Source: Heloderma charlesbogerti (Eukaryota; Chordata; Lepidosauria; Squamata; Helodermatidae). Taken from it: a DNA stretch of 64,000 bases. Made by a program: the position numbers and the translations under genes. The notes beneath the pieces are model-generated. The model ran no database searches, was not told the DNA's origin, and saw nothing but the letters and a program-made list of their open reading frames with translations. The DNA lies in NCBI GenBank assembly GCA_026122225.1, contig JANEZZ010000975.1, positions 186,001 through 250,000 of the forward strand, given 5' to 3'. Below are positions 43,490 to 53,629 of this stretch, piece by piece. Within the stretch, counting starts at the first letter, position 1; every line of letters begins with the position of its first letter.

Positions 43490-43690
43490 TGTTGAGGACT
43501 GCAACCCCACACGGGAGGGAGAGGAGGAGCCGTTTCCCATGTGTCACAATATCTATAAAAACAATGTGCTGATGTAAATTGGGGCTTTTGGCTCTTTGGA
43601 AGTGATTCCAGCCATAAAGCGCGCACGTTAAATAAAGAAAAAATCTTTTTCCTTCACTCCGTGGTCTCTCTGACTCTGAGTTCTGCAACA
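43490..43690 (+). mobile_element. short LTR (201 bp), probable
   Basis: It starts TGTTGAGGACTGCAACC and ends GAGTTCTGCAACA, so the termini are inverted (TGTTG..CAACA). A TATA box CTATAAAA lies at 43553-43560 and a polyadenylation signal AATAAA at 43631-43636. These are followed by a T/C-rich stretch with GGTCTCTCTGACTCTG. The order fits a compact LTR. No matching target duplication was seen, so it may be one LTR of a larger decayed element. Confidence 0.55.
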
Positions 43691-44521
43691 GTAGCTGTTT
43701 TTCCTTGAGAGCTAGAAACTTGCTTTTAAACCAAAGCGACCAGACCAGATACCATGTTTACACAATGAGTTAATGAATACATGGAATACCTCCTGCTCCA
43801 GTTCTACTCTACCCATGCTTTCATCCCTCTCCAAGCCAAAGTGCACCTCTTGAATATTTTTTCCTATAAATGATTTGTTTTATGTCTCCCCTTCAAAGTA
43901 AATGTTCAGAAATGCAGATTCTCCCTCACTGATTTTTTAGAAAGGCCATTAAAAAGCATTCTTTTAAAAATGTATTTACGGACAACCCATTCTTGCCCTG
44001 ACAGTGATGTATTATCTCATTCATATAAAACTACACTTTGGTAGATATTCAGAGTGACAGACAAATAAAAGAACTGCATTCCCCCACCCCCAGTTTAACA
44101 ACATCAAATCCAAGCAAGAAAATGAATAAAAAAGAATGTACATGAAGAATGCACATTGCACGTCACTGTAATGATAAATGTTCAGCAAGATCGCCACATA
44201 TGCAAAAGACAGGATTGCTGCATGCAAAATCTCAAGGTGGTTCTCCATCAACGTAATTCAGCATCAGATATTGTACTGAACAGTGACAATAAACACAGTT
44301 AGAATGAAAGGGCTGTGAGAAGGTCAGAGTCCAGCTCAATGCTACAAGGCAGGATCTTCCATGTATTGACTTCTCAGAGATTAATCCATACAACCCAGAC
44401 TGTCACGTATCACAGGGGCAAACCAAGCACACCATATTGCAGCTATAAACAAGAAGATAGGTCTAGGTTACTCAAGTGAGCCAAGCCATCCTTTGTCAAA
44501 GGAAGACATGCCACCTAAGTG
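43691..44521. other. unassigned stretch
   Basis: About 830 bases with no recognised gene or element. Confidence 0.45.
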
Positions 44522-44660
44522 CTTGCGTATTTATTTACCTAATTTATCCCCCACATTTCAACCAAAAAAATGGCACTCAAGGTAGCTCACAAAACAATTT
44601 AAAATAGATTAAAACAATAAAACAAAATAAAAACAGAACAATAACGGAATATATTAAAAG
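44522..44660 (-). mobile_element. retroposon 3' tail fragment
   Basis: TTTATCCCCCACATTTCAACC, then CTCAAGGTAGCTCACAAAAC and an A-rich AATAAAACAAAATAAAAAC stretch. This is the reverse complement of a common LINE/SINE tail. Confidence 0.5.
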
Positions 44661-44787
44661 GTAAATGGTACAGCATCGCAAAACATGGCAACGTGCAAGC
44701 ATCGCAGAGATGTTTCAAGGGTACCACAAGCAAATATTTAGGGAAAGCAGTGTCAGTGGTGAGACAAGTGGTCAGTCTCTCTACCGA

Positions 44788-45573
44788 GGGCTGATCTACA
44801 CTTATGGGTTTTTTCGCTTCCAATGAGGTTTCACCACCCGTCTTTCACACTACTCAGTACCCTCCTCGAATTGGAACCGGAATTTCCCGCTTCCGTACTC
44901 CCGCTTTCAATACCCTGATATCCCGGTATTTCCCCTTAATGTGCTCTGATTTTCCACCTTCACTACCGTATCTGGTCATAGTCCCCTCCCCTGCCTGTCC
45001 ATATACAGCGGTGTTTGTATTTCCCTCCTGTCCTATCGCAGCTCTCGACGGCCCCATTTCATCTTCTGGCTACGGATCACATAGCTTCCTCAGCACTCAA
45101 TGTTTCCTCAGAAACAAGCAAAGGGCTGGATGTGCGCGCGCTTGTCTGATCTCGGAAGCTAAGCAGGGTCGGCCCCAGTCAGTAGTTGGATGGGCGACCG
45201 CCTGGGAATCAGGCTTCCTGCACTGAGCAGAGGGTTGTTCTATCCCTTGAAATGAGACTAAGTTTTACCCCCTCCTATCCCCCGCTTTTTTTTTTTTTTA
45301 ATTGAGGCATTATCTTCAAAGAATCGTGGCTTCTCCATGATTTTTTTCCCTTCTAATTCAGGCATGATCTTCGAAGATTCGAAAATTCAAAGATTTGAAG
45401 CTTGAGTGTGAACCGAGCTTGCACATTCAATGAAGCACCACAACAGGGATAATGGGTGAGTGTGGATAATCACATTTTAATGTGTGTGGATAATCACGTT
45501 TTAATGCGAGAGTGTTTAACCCGACAGGACACCAAATTCATTGCGATGGGGGGTGCAACGTAGATTGGCCCCC
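44788..45573 (+). mobile_element. TIR element carrying 5S rRNA-like sequence (copy 1, full)
   Basis: The left end is GGGCTGATCTACACTTATGG. The right end is CAACGTAGATTGGCCC, whose reverse complement GGGCCAATCTACGTTG pairs with the left over about 14 bases. The body includes GGAATTTCCCGCTTCCG, a 5S rRNA-like segment (45143-45207), a doubled 25-bp unit around TGTGGATAATCAC (45460-45506) and TTCGAAGATTCG palindromes. No transposase is present. The second copy at 47669-48287 matches along the first 600 bases at roughly nine in ten positions. A target duplication could not be fixed, so the superfamily is open. Confidence 0.75.
45143..45207 (+). pseudogene. 5S rRNA-like internal promoter segment
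   Basis: The segment GTCTGATCTCGGAAGCTAAG, then CAGGGTCGG and TTGGATGGGCGACCGCC, then TGGGAATC, matches vertebrate 5S rRNA from about residue 33 to residue 97. It covers box A, the intermediate element and box C of the TFIIIA-dependent promoter. The 5S ends are absent, so this is not a 5S gene. It lies about 355 bases inside the left end of a TIR element, an unusual place compared with 5S-headed SINEs. Confidence 0.85.
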
Positions 45574-45921
45574 AGACTTCCTCCACATTTATCCAGATTT
45601 TAAAAAACAGAATAGCCATCATAAATAAGTATTAGCACTCAGTTAATTTGCTAGATTTATGATAACCAGATGGCCATCATTTTAAGAGTGATTGTTTATT
45701 CTTTACCTTCACACAATAAAGTGCAATGGATTTCTATGCACTCACACAGACACACACAGACACAAACCCATAATTCAGGACCTCTGGCCAGGGGGCCAAA
45801 TCTGGCCCTCTGGGATTCCACAGACAGCCATGCCCCCTTCCCCTGGCCCCAAGGCCTTTCCCCCAACCACCAATCATTTCCCAGCTTCTGTGACATTTTT
45901 CCCATTCTAAAAGGTTGACAT
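45574..45921. other. unassigned stretch with hAT/Charlie-like phrase
   Basis: CAGGACCTCTGGCCAGGGGG, then CCAAATCTGGCCCTCTGGG, near 45777-45813 resembles the interior of Charlie-type MITEs. Termini were not established. Confidence 0.4.
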
Positions 45922-46613
45922 TAGAGCTGTGTGCCAATGGCCTCTCAAAATTCTCCAGCCCATTTGTGGGCAGAGAAATGCGGGGGGTGGTTTCACCGAA
46001 TTTCTCCTAGATGAGCAGAAATTCTCCAACAGTTTCTCACAGATAGGGCTCACTATCGTCAGGGGCTATAGCACAGCTTCTTCCTTTTTTTCCTAAGGGT
46101 TTTTGGTTTACCTCACTGCTTCTGTAGGTGGCAACAGCGTCAACTGTGTTGAGGCTTCCACTCTTCTGAGGCAGAATTTTGAACTTCTTTGAGTGGTATT
46201 TTTGAGCTTGCCTAATCCCTGTGAAGAGGGTGCTGAGGGTGCTTTCTCTCTCTATTACACATCTTTCCATTGCTCTGCTGCCTGCCAGGCCACCTGCACT
46301 TCCTGAACTGAAAAAGCCCCATGGGAGGAATTGCCTCATGATGTCTTCCACATGATGGCTTTAATTGAAGTGCAAGAAGCCAAGGAGGCTACAGGCTGCC
46401 ACAGAGATTACTGTACAATGACAGACAGGACACTCACACACACTCCTCAGCCACCCCCTAAGTAAGGTAAGCCCAAGAACCTCAAACCCAGCTCACACGA
46501 ATATCTCTGAAATTTCTCCTCCCTTGAATTTCTTTTCAACAGCCATTTCTTTTCTATCAAATTGAAGGAGAATGGTCAGAAAACATGTGAGAGAAATTTT
46601 CAGCATGGCACTA
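45922..46613. mobile_element. hAT-like element, family D (copy 2)
   Basis: The ends are TAGAGCTGTGTGCCAATGG and AATTTTCAGCATGGCACTA. Flanking 8-mers GTTGACAT (45914-45921) and GTTGAAAT (46614-46621) match at 7 of 8. It is a relative of 41291-42020. The interior is non-coding. Confidence 0.82.
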
Positions 46614-46621
46614 GTTGAAAT

Positions 46622-47259
46622 GCCTCCCCTAAGGCTTAGTTGCTCACAGTAAGAGCTTGAAGCTAAAATGTTCTGGTATTTCTAGTATTTTGGGCCTTAC
46701 CTCCTTTTGGCTTTGGCCTGCCCCTTTTTGCCTCCGGCCCCACCCACCACTGGAAGGCAGCCCCCAAACCACCTCCAACATGGAATTCGGCCCTCCCACT
46801 GAAAGAGGTCCTGCACCACTGCTGTAATTGTATAAGAGACACTGCAGCCCTACAACAGCCCCTGTTTAGTCTGGAGCAACATCCATGTATATGTGACATG
46901 GGTCATCTAAAGTTCTCTCTCAGTCTCTGCCCCACTTATGATGCCATCAGGCCAAATGCAGTCCACCATGCATTGTGGCCTGCCAGATACTTGACAAAGC
47001 CACCCACCTCTTTTTGCTCTCTCAAGCAAGCAGTAAAACACACACGCGCACACGCACACACAGTTTAGTGCATCGGGATCAAAGAACTGCACTACAGTCT
47101 GTGTTTGGTTTGGTAGGTCAGAAGCTGTGTAGGCCAGTCATCAATATTCTGTATATAAAAACGGCTGGCACCAATTCTGGATAAAATTTCAGGGCCACCA
47201 GTTCCTGCCCAGATAATCTAGTTGCTGTGCAGTAACAACAACAGCAGTAGACCTGCATG
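46622..47259. other. unassigned stretch
   Basis: The phrase GGGCCTTACCTCCTTTTGGC with GGCCCCACCCACCACTGG (46693-46755) resembles Charlie-type interiors. A CA/CG microsatellite lies at 47039-47061. Confidence 0.4.
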
Positions 47260-47590
47260 AGAACATAAGAAGAGCAGTGCTGGATTCGACCAAAGGTCCA
47301 TCTAGTCCAGTATTCTGTTCACACAGTGGCCAAACAGCTGTCCATAGGAAACCCACAAGCAGGGGCACAACAGCACCCTCCCACCCATGTTCCCCAGCAA
47401 CTAGCGTACATAGGCATATTGCCTCTGATAGTGCCTCTGATATAGCCATCAGAACTAGTAGCCATTGATACCTTTCTCCTACAAGAATTTGTCCAATCCC
47501 CTTTTAAAGCTATCCACATAGGTGGTCATCACTACATCTTTTGGAAGTGAATTCCATAGTTCGACTATGTGCTGTGTGAAGAAGTACTTC
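47260..47590 (-). mobile_element. CR1-clade LINE (family B), 3' part
   Basis: The plus strand begins GAGAACATAAGAAGAGCAG and runs through CTGTGTGAAGAAGTACTTC, where the sequence jumps directly into the 3' end of a CR1. The next family B sequence in the same orientation appears at 51625, on the other side of that CR1. Confidence 0.88.
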
Positions 47591-47668
47591 ATAGAATCAT
47601 AGAACAGTAGGGTTGGAAGGGGCCTATAAGACCATCAAGTCCAACCCCCTGCTCAGTGCAGGAATCAA

Positions 47669-48287
47669 GGGGCCGATCTACACTTATGGGTTTTTTCACT
47701 TCCAATGGGGTTTCACCACTCGTCTTTCACACTATGCAGTACCCACCTCGAATTGGAACTGGAATTTCCTGCTTCCGTGCTCCCGCTTTCAGTACCCTGA
47801 TATCCTAGTATTTCCCCTTAATGTGCTCTGATTTTCCACCTTTGCTACCGTATCCGGTCGTAGTCCCCTCCCGTGCCTGTCCATATACAGCGGTGTTTGT
47901 ATTTCCCTCCTGTCCTATCGCAGCTCTCAACGGCCCCATGTCGTCTGCTGGCTACTGATCGCATAGCTTCCTCCGCACTCAATGTTTCCTCAGCAACAAG
48001 CAAAGGGCTGGAGGTGCACACGCTTGTCTGATCTTGGAAGCTAAGCAGGGTCAGCCTCGGTCAGTAGTTGGGTGGGTGACTGCCTGGGAATCAGGCTTCC
48101 TGCACTGAGTAGAGGGTTGTTCTATCCCTTCAAATGAGACTAAGTTTTACCCCTTTGGGCTTTTTAAATTATTATTATTAAGGCATTATCTTCGAAGAAT
48201 CGTGCCTTCTCCATGATTTTTTTTTCCGAATTCAGTCATGATCTTCGAAGATTCAAATCTTTCAAGATGCGAAAATTCGAAGATTTG
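47669..48287 (+). mobile_element. TIR element carrying 5S rRNA-like sequence (copy 2, 3'-truncated)
   Basis: It begins GGGGCCGATCTACACTTATG inside a CR1 and aligns with 44788 onward up to the TTCGAAGATT region. Its right about 175 bases and the adjacent CR1 sequence are gone, consistent with one deletion across the junction. The 5S-like segment (about 48024-48090) has TTGGAAGCTAAGCAGGG and GGGTGGGTGACTGCC, with transitions mostly at CpG sites. Confidence 0.8.
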
Positions 48288-48499
48288 TTATATTGCTCTA
48301 ACAGTGAGGACGTTTTTCCTGATGTTCAGCCGGAATCTGGCTTCCTGTCACTTGAGCCCATTATTCCGTGTCCTGCACTCTGGGATGTTCAAGAAGAGAT
48401 CCTGGCCTTCCTCTCTGTGACAGCTTTTCAAGTACTTGAAGAGCACTATCATATCTCCCCTCAGTCTTCTCTTCTCAAGGCTAAGCATGCCCAGTTCTT

Positions 48500-49552
48500 T
48501 CAGTCTCCTTCATAGTGCTTTGTTCCCAGTCCCCTGATCATCTTTGTTGCCCTCCTCTGAAACTTTTCCAGTTTGTCTGCATCCTTCTTAAAGTGCGGTG
48601 CCCAGAACTGGACACAGTACTCCAGATGAGGCCTAACCAGTGCTGAGTAGAGGGGAACTAGTACTTCCCGGAATTTGGAAGCTATGCTCCTATGAATGCA
48701 GCCCAAAAGAGCATTTGCCTTTTTTGCAGCCATATCACATTGTTGGCTCATATTCAGCTTGTGGTCGACAACAATTCCAAGATCTTTCTCGCTTGTAGTG
48801 TGGTTGAGCCACGTATCCCCCGTCTTGTAACTGTGCATCTGGTTTTTTTCCTAGGTGCAGAACTTGGCATTTATCCCTGTTAAATTTCATTCTGTGGTTT
48901 TCTGCCCAGCACTCCAGTCTATCAAGATCACTTTTTTGTTTCTGTCTTCCAAAGTATTAGCTATCCCACCCAATTTTGTGTCATCTGCAAATCAGATCAC
49001 CATTCCCTGCACCTCCTCCACCTCCAAGTCATTAATACAAATCTGGAAGAGCACTGGGCCCAGGACTGAGCCTTGCAGTACCCCACTCGTTACCTCTCCC
49101 CAATTTGAGAAGATCCCATTGAGAAGCACTCTTTGAGTCCGATTCTGTAGCAAACTCTGGATCCACCTGATCATTGTTTCATCTAGCTAGTTTGCTCATC
49201 AGGATATCATGGGGCACTTTGTTGAAAGCTTTGCTGAAGTTGAGGTATATTATGTCCACACATTCCCATGGTCCACAAGGGAGGTGACCTGATCAAAAAA
49301 TGTGATCAGATTCATCTGGCAGGATTTGTTCTTGACAAATCCGCATTGGCTTCGAGTAATTACTGCATTGTTTTCAAGGTGCTTACAGATGGATTGCTTT
49401 ATAATCTGCTCCACAGTTTTCACAGGGATTGATGGCAGACTGACTGGTCTGTAGTTCCCAGGTTCTTCCTTTTTACCCTTTTTGAAGATAGGAACAATAT
49501 TAGTCCTCCTCCCGTCATCTGGCACTTCACCCATCCTCCATGATTTCTCCAA
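48500..49552 (-). pseudogene. CR1 reverse transcriptase remnant
   Basis: Three minus-strand frames in different phases cover most of the RT. 49552-49250 has FKKGKKEEPGN, ENNAVITRSQCGFVKNKSC and LVDHGN. 49174-48992 has [16 protein letters not shown] and [16 protein letters not shown]. 48838-48500 has [19 protein letters not shown] and [18 protein letters not shown]. The region between the last two contains the decayed FADD box and frameshifts. Non-functional. Confidence 0.88.
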
Positions 49553-49666
49553 GAAAATAGAGAGTGGCTCTGAGACCTCTTCTGGCAGTGCCTGTATTGC
49601 TGTAGGATGCAGTTCATCTCAAGATGTGAACTCATTCAAAGTACTTAGGTGTTCCTTGACCATATG

Positions 49667-50776
49667 TAGGGATGTCAGAGAATTCCACCACGGATCTCGG
49701 GGAGGCTGAATGCCAGCGCATTCGGCCCCCCAAAATCGGTGGCGGAATGGTCTGCCCCCCCACCCCACCCCTGGGACGGGACTTACCTTGGGCGGATCTT
49801 CCTGGTGGCAGCAGCTCCTGCCACCACCACCATTTCAAGTTAAAAAACAGAAACAAAAAAAGTGATAGGCGACGTAAAGATTTATGTAGCCTATCACGGC
49901 TAGATTTTTAAAAAACACCATGATAGGCTATGTAAATGTTTACGTAGCCTATCACGGCTGATTTAAAAGAAGAAGAAAAAAACGTGCGTATGCAAATGGC
50001 AGTGCCCATGGGCGCCGCCATTTGCGTTCCTTATTTTGGCACGTCTTAGTCTATGTAAACATTTACGTAGACTAAGACGGCGAAAATAAGGGGAACGCAA
50101 ATAGCGTAGCATCATTGGTTGTGGGTTTTTTTGCATTCCTTATTTTGGCACGTCTTAGTCTACGTAAACATTTACGTAGACTAAGACGGCGAAAATAAGG
50201 GGAACGCAAATAGCGTAGCATCATTGGTTGTTGTTTTTTTTGCATTCCTTATTTTGGCACGTCTTAGTCTACGTAAACATTTACGTAGACTAAGACGGCG
50301 AAAATAAGGGGAACGCAAATAGCTACGCTATTTGCGTTCCCCTTATTTTCGCAGTCTTAGTCTACGTAAATGTTTACATAGACTTAGACGTGCCAAAATA
50401 AGGAACGCAAATGGCGGCGCCCATGTGCGCCGCCATTTGCGTACGCGCATTGTTGTTTTTTCTTTTAAATCAGCCATGATAGGCTACGTAAACATTTACA
50501 TAGCCTATCACGGCTGACTGCAGGGACGCAAACGGCAGCGGCTATGGCTGCCACCATTTGCGTTCCTGCTAGCCAGCAGCCAGATGTCCGGCCGCTGGCG
50601 GAGCCGGCCAGCGGCTCCACAGAATCCCTGTGGAGCAGAGCCAGCCGGCCAGGATTCGGGGGGGAGGGACGGAGTGCCTCCCTCCCCAGCCAGAATTTGG
50701 GGGGGAGGGACGGAGCACCTCCCCCCCACCACGAATGTCACCCTTCGAAAAGGTAAGTGACTTTCGTACATCCCTA
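49667..50776. mobile_element. palindrome-rich hAT-like element, family P (copy 3, largest)
   Basis: The ends are TAGGGATGTCAGAGAATTCC and GTGACTTTCGTACATCCCTA. The 8-bp duplication ACCATATG is perfect (49659-49666 and 50777-50784), in a CR1. Seven AT-rich palindromes with core TACGTAAAYRTTTACGTA or close variants lie near 49862, 49921, 50047, 50155, 50264, 50352 and 50477. They alternate with GC-rich palindromes (arms GCAAATGGCGGCGCC, near 49992, 50407 and 50528). A unit of about 110 bases is tandemly triplicated at about 50025-50345. No coding capacity. Confidence 0.93.
50025..50345. repeat. 110-bp tandem triplication within the family P element
   Basis: Each unit starts TTCCTTATTTTGGCACGTC, includes an AT-rich palindrome (CTTAGTCTACGTAAAC arm) and ends with GGGGAACGCAAATAGC. 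Unit starts are at about 50025, 50134 and 50243. The units are nearly identical, which suggests recent amplification. Confidence 0.88.
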
Positions 50777-51624
50777 ACCATATGTCTATCAATCTCAAGC
50801 TGCAATCCTGCCCCTTCAGCCTGTACTTCACCTTTTCCAGGAGACTCATAGACTCTGTTTTGGGAGAATACTGGGCCAAAGTAGGAACTGAGCACTTCTG
50901 CCTTTTCTTTGTCATCTGTTATCATTTCGCCATCCTTATTTAATAGCTGAACCACCATTTAATTCCTCGGTCTTTTACTACGCACGTATCTGAAGAAAGC
51001 CTTTTCGTTGCTTTTAGCATCCCTCGCTAACCTCAGCTCGTTCTCAGCTTTAGCCTTCCTGATGCCATCCCTGCAATTCTGTGCTACCTGCCTATCCTCT
51101 TCCTTTGTCGCTTGGCCTTCCTTCTACTTCCTATATGTGTGCTTTTTTTTTCTTTTCAGGTCATCTCTAAGCTTTTTGTGAAGCCACAGTGGCTTCTTTG
51201 TCTTCCACCTTTTTTTCTTGTTGGAATTGTTTGTAATTGTGCCTTGAGAATTTCCTTTTTAAAAAACTCCCACCCATCTTCAACTCCTTTTCTCATTAGA
51301 GTCACTTGCCATGGGACCTTACTGATCATTGTTCTGAGTTTATTAAAATCAGCTTTCCTAAAATCCAGGGTACGCGTTTGACTATACATTCTGCTTTTGC
51401 TTCCTTTAGAACCAAGAACCCAAGTATAACATGGCCACTTTCCCCCAGAGTTCCTGTAACTGTTACTTTATCCACTAAGTCATCTCTGGTGGTTAGGATC
51501 AAGTCAAGGATAGACGATCCTCTAGTTCTTTCCTCTGCTTTCCGTAGGAAAAAATTATCAGCAACACAAGTCAGGAATCTCTTGGAGGGGGCATGTTTTG
51601 CAGAATTTGTCTCCCAACAAGTAT

Positions 51625-51860
51625 TTAATTGCCCTTTTCTGCACTTTTTCCAACTCTACAATTTCCTTTTTAGTGCAGTGACCAGAACTGTACACAGTGT
51701 TCTACGTGTGGTTGCACCACAGATTTGTATAAGTGGAGTATAATCCTGGCAGTTTTATTTTCAACACCTGCAACAAGAGCCATAGTACAATTTCCTTTGT
51801 CCAAGACCAAGGCCAGAAAGAATTGCAGAGTGGATCTCTGGCATAACATCCGACTCATGA
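51625..51860 (-). mobile_element. CR1-clade LINE (family B), upstream part
   Basis: The plus strand reads TATTTAATTGCCCTTTTCTG, then CAACTCTACAATTTCC and GACCAGAACTGTACACAGTG. The reverse frame encodes HLYKSVVQPHVEHCVQFW. It lies immediately beyond the CR1 5' end and probably continues the family B copy ending at 47590, with about 200 bases lost. Confidence 0.7.
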
Positions 51861-52586
51861 AGATATTGATCTCTGTATTTTATATTTTATGTTTACGAGG
51901 GGATGCGGTATCATAATGTCAATATTGGTTTTATATGTACTGGTGTTATGTTTTACATGCATTCTATATCGGTATTGCATTGACCAATGGTCGATGCAAT
52001 AAAATAAGCAATGATACCTCCCTGAAGGGAAATGTGATCATCAAGAGAAAAATGTGCCTGTTCACATATTAATTCATGTACATGTGTGCATTTAACATGG
52101 TTGTGGAGCCCAAGGAAATGTAAGCTGCTGGGGCCGTGGTCATGTTCGGATTTTTGAGAAAGTGTTGCAGGCACCTTCACAAAATAGCTGCCATGAGAGG
52201 GAGTCATCAAATGGTTGTTGTGAAGTGTGGGCAATCACAAATTTTACTACTGTAACAAAACACCCATTTCACATAAAGGCAAACTGGTGAGTCCAGAAGA
52301 CAAACACATTCCTTTGAACCCACAGTTCAGTGCTCCAAACACCCATTTCACAGAAAGGCAAGGCAATTTCCTCAAATAACCTCTACATAAATTCTTCTAA
52401 AATTAATTCCCTCATATTTATTTCTCCAGAATTGGAAGATCACCTCCAAATCATTTTTCTGCACACACCCCACACTGCCAACACACACACACACACACAC
52501 ACAAATACCTTTCTCTCTCAGGATCACCACCTTCAAAATGCACACATACACTCTCTCCTCTGGATCCCCTCTAAAATCTCTTTTTC

Positions 52587-52628
<42 letters not shown>

Positions 52629-52696
52629 TCACAGACACATCACCATGCACCCCATTTATCCATCACAGAAATACTCAATAATTAGACAAATCTCTG
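51861..52696. other. mostly unassigned stretch with CA tracts
   Basis: Contains CA microsatellites at 52484-52502 and 52588-52624. A short direct repeat AACACCCATTTCACA occurs at about 52258 and 52338. No gene was recognised. Confidence 0.5.
52588..52624. repeat. (CA)n microsatellite
   Basis: About 17 CA units; a shorter relative lies at 52484-52502. Confidence 0.95.
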
Positions 52697-52946
52697 GAGG
52701 AGAAGGGTATCAATGGCTACTAGTCCTGATGGCTATATGCTACCTCCAGTATCAGTGGTAGTATGCCTGTGTACAGCAGTTACTGGGGAACATGGGTGAG
52801 AGGGTGCAGTTGCACTTATGTCTTGCTTGTGGGCTTCCCACAGGCATCTCCTAGGCCACTGTGTGAACAGAATGGTGGACTAGATGGACCCTTGGTCTGA
52901 TCCAGCAGGGCTCTTCTTATGCTCTTCTTATGCTCTTATGCTCTTA
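52697..52946 (+). mobile_element. CR1-clade LINE (family B), 3' UTR
   Basis: GGAGAAGGGTATCAATGGCT leads into the UTR. It closes with GGTCTGATCCAGCAGGGCTC and TTCTTATGCTCTTATGCTC, a tail unit reiterated three times. Plus orientation and 5'-truncated. Confidence 0.85.
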
Positions 52947-53364
52947 GGTCCTCCCTCCCCTGGAGTTGCTCCCCAGTTGTTCTCTCCCCTTGCTGGCTTT
53001 CCCAGCCATCTCTTCCCCTGACTTTGTTGATTTTTCCAGCCACCCTGATGCCCTTCTTCTCCCCACCCCACAAGCCCCTCAGTATTATGGATGGGTGAGA
53101 ATTTCAGTTGGTTCATTCTTATTTCCCAAATATGGCAAATGTCATAAATGGGACATAAAGAATGTAAGAGTTCAAAAAATCAAGTGTGGGAGAAAGTGAC
53201 ACTAATTTGTCTATCCAGGCAGAGGACTCTGAGAGCTTAGCTCTTAAGTCTGGCTTGGAATCCTTGTGTATTCAGCCATGCTGGTGGTGGTGCTAAGTAA
53301 GGGTTGCCAACTTTCTCTCTTTTTTTCTGACAGGGTCCTCATCTTTATGAGGGTTGAGAGCCAC
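52947..53364. other. unassigned stretch
   Basis: No recognised gene or element. Confidence 0.45.
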
Positions 53365-53606
53365 TGAGAGCCAGTGTGGTGTAAAGGTTAGAGTGTTGGA
53401 TTGGAACTCATGAGATCTGGGTTCCAGTCTCCACTTGGCCATGAATCTCAGTTTGGGCCAGTCTCTGACTCTCAGCCTAACCTACCTCACAGGGTTGATG
53501 CTAGGATAAAATAGAGAGGAGGAAGACCATGTAACCCGCCTTGGGTTCCTTGCAAGAGTTAAAAAGGCGGGACATAAATGTAATAATAAATTAATTAATA
53601 TGTCCT
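53365..53606 (+). mobile_element. tRNA-derived SINE, family 2
   Basis: The head GAGAGCCAGTGTGGTGTAAA with GTTAGAGTG (A-box) and GGGTTCCAGTCTCC (B-box) is followed by CAGCCTAACCTACCTCACAG. The tail is GAGTTAAAAAGGCGGGACAT with an AATAAATTAATTAATA end. Near full length. Confidence 0.9.
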
Positions 53607-53629
53607 CTTTTAGAGAGGACAGTCCTCTG

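Larger units (their letters stand above)
47591..51624 (-). mobile_element. CR1 LINE, split by a 5S-type element and a hAT-like element
   Basis: The pieces are 47591-47668, 48288-49666 and 50785-51624, together about 2.3 kb of CR1. The 3' end ATAGAATCATAGAACAG abuts family B LINE. Going left to right the copy passes through UTR, RT and the linker region, ending in the endonuclease C-terminus. It is 5'-truncated at about 51624. About 115 bases of UTR are missing next to the 5S-type insertion. Confidence 0.9.

Noticed and set aside
45143..45207. A functional 5S rRNA gene
   Set aside because: Only residues about 33-97 are represented, both ends of 5S are missing, and the same context recurs in a second TIR element copy. 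It is a captured segment.
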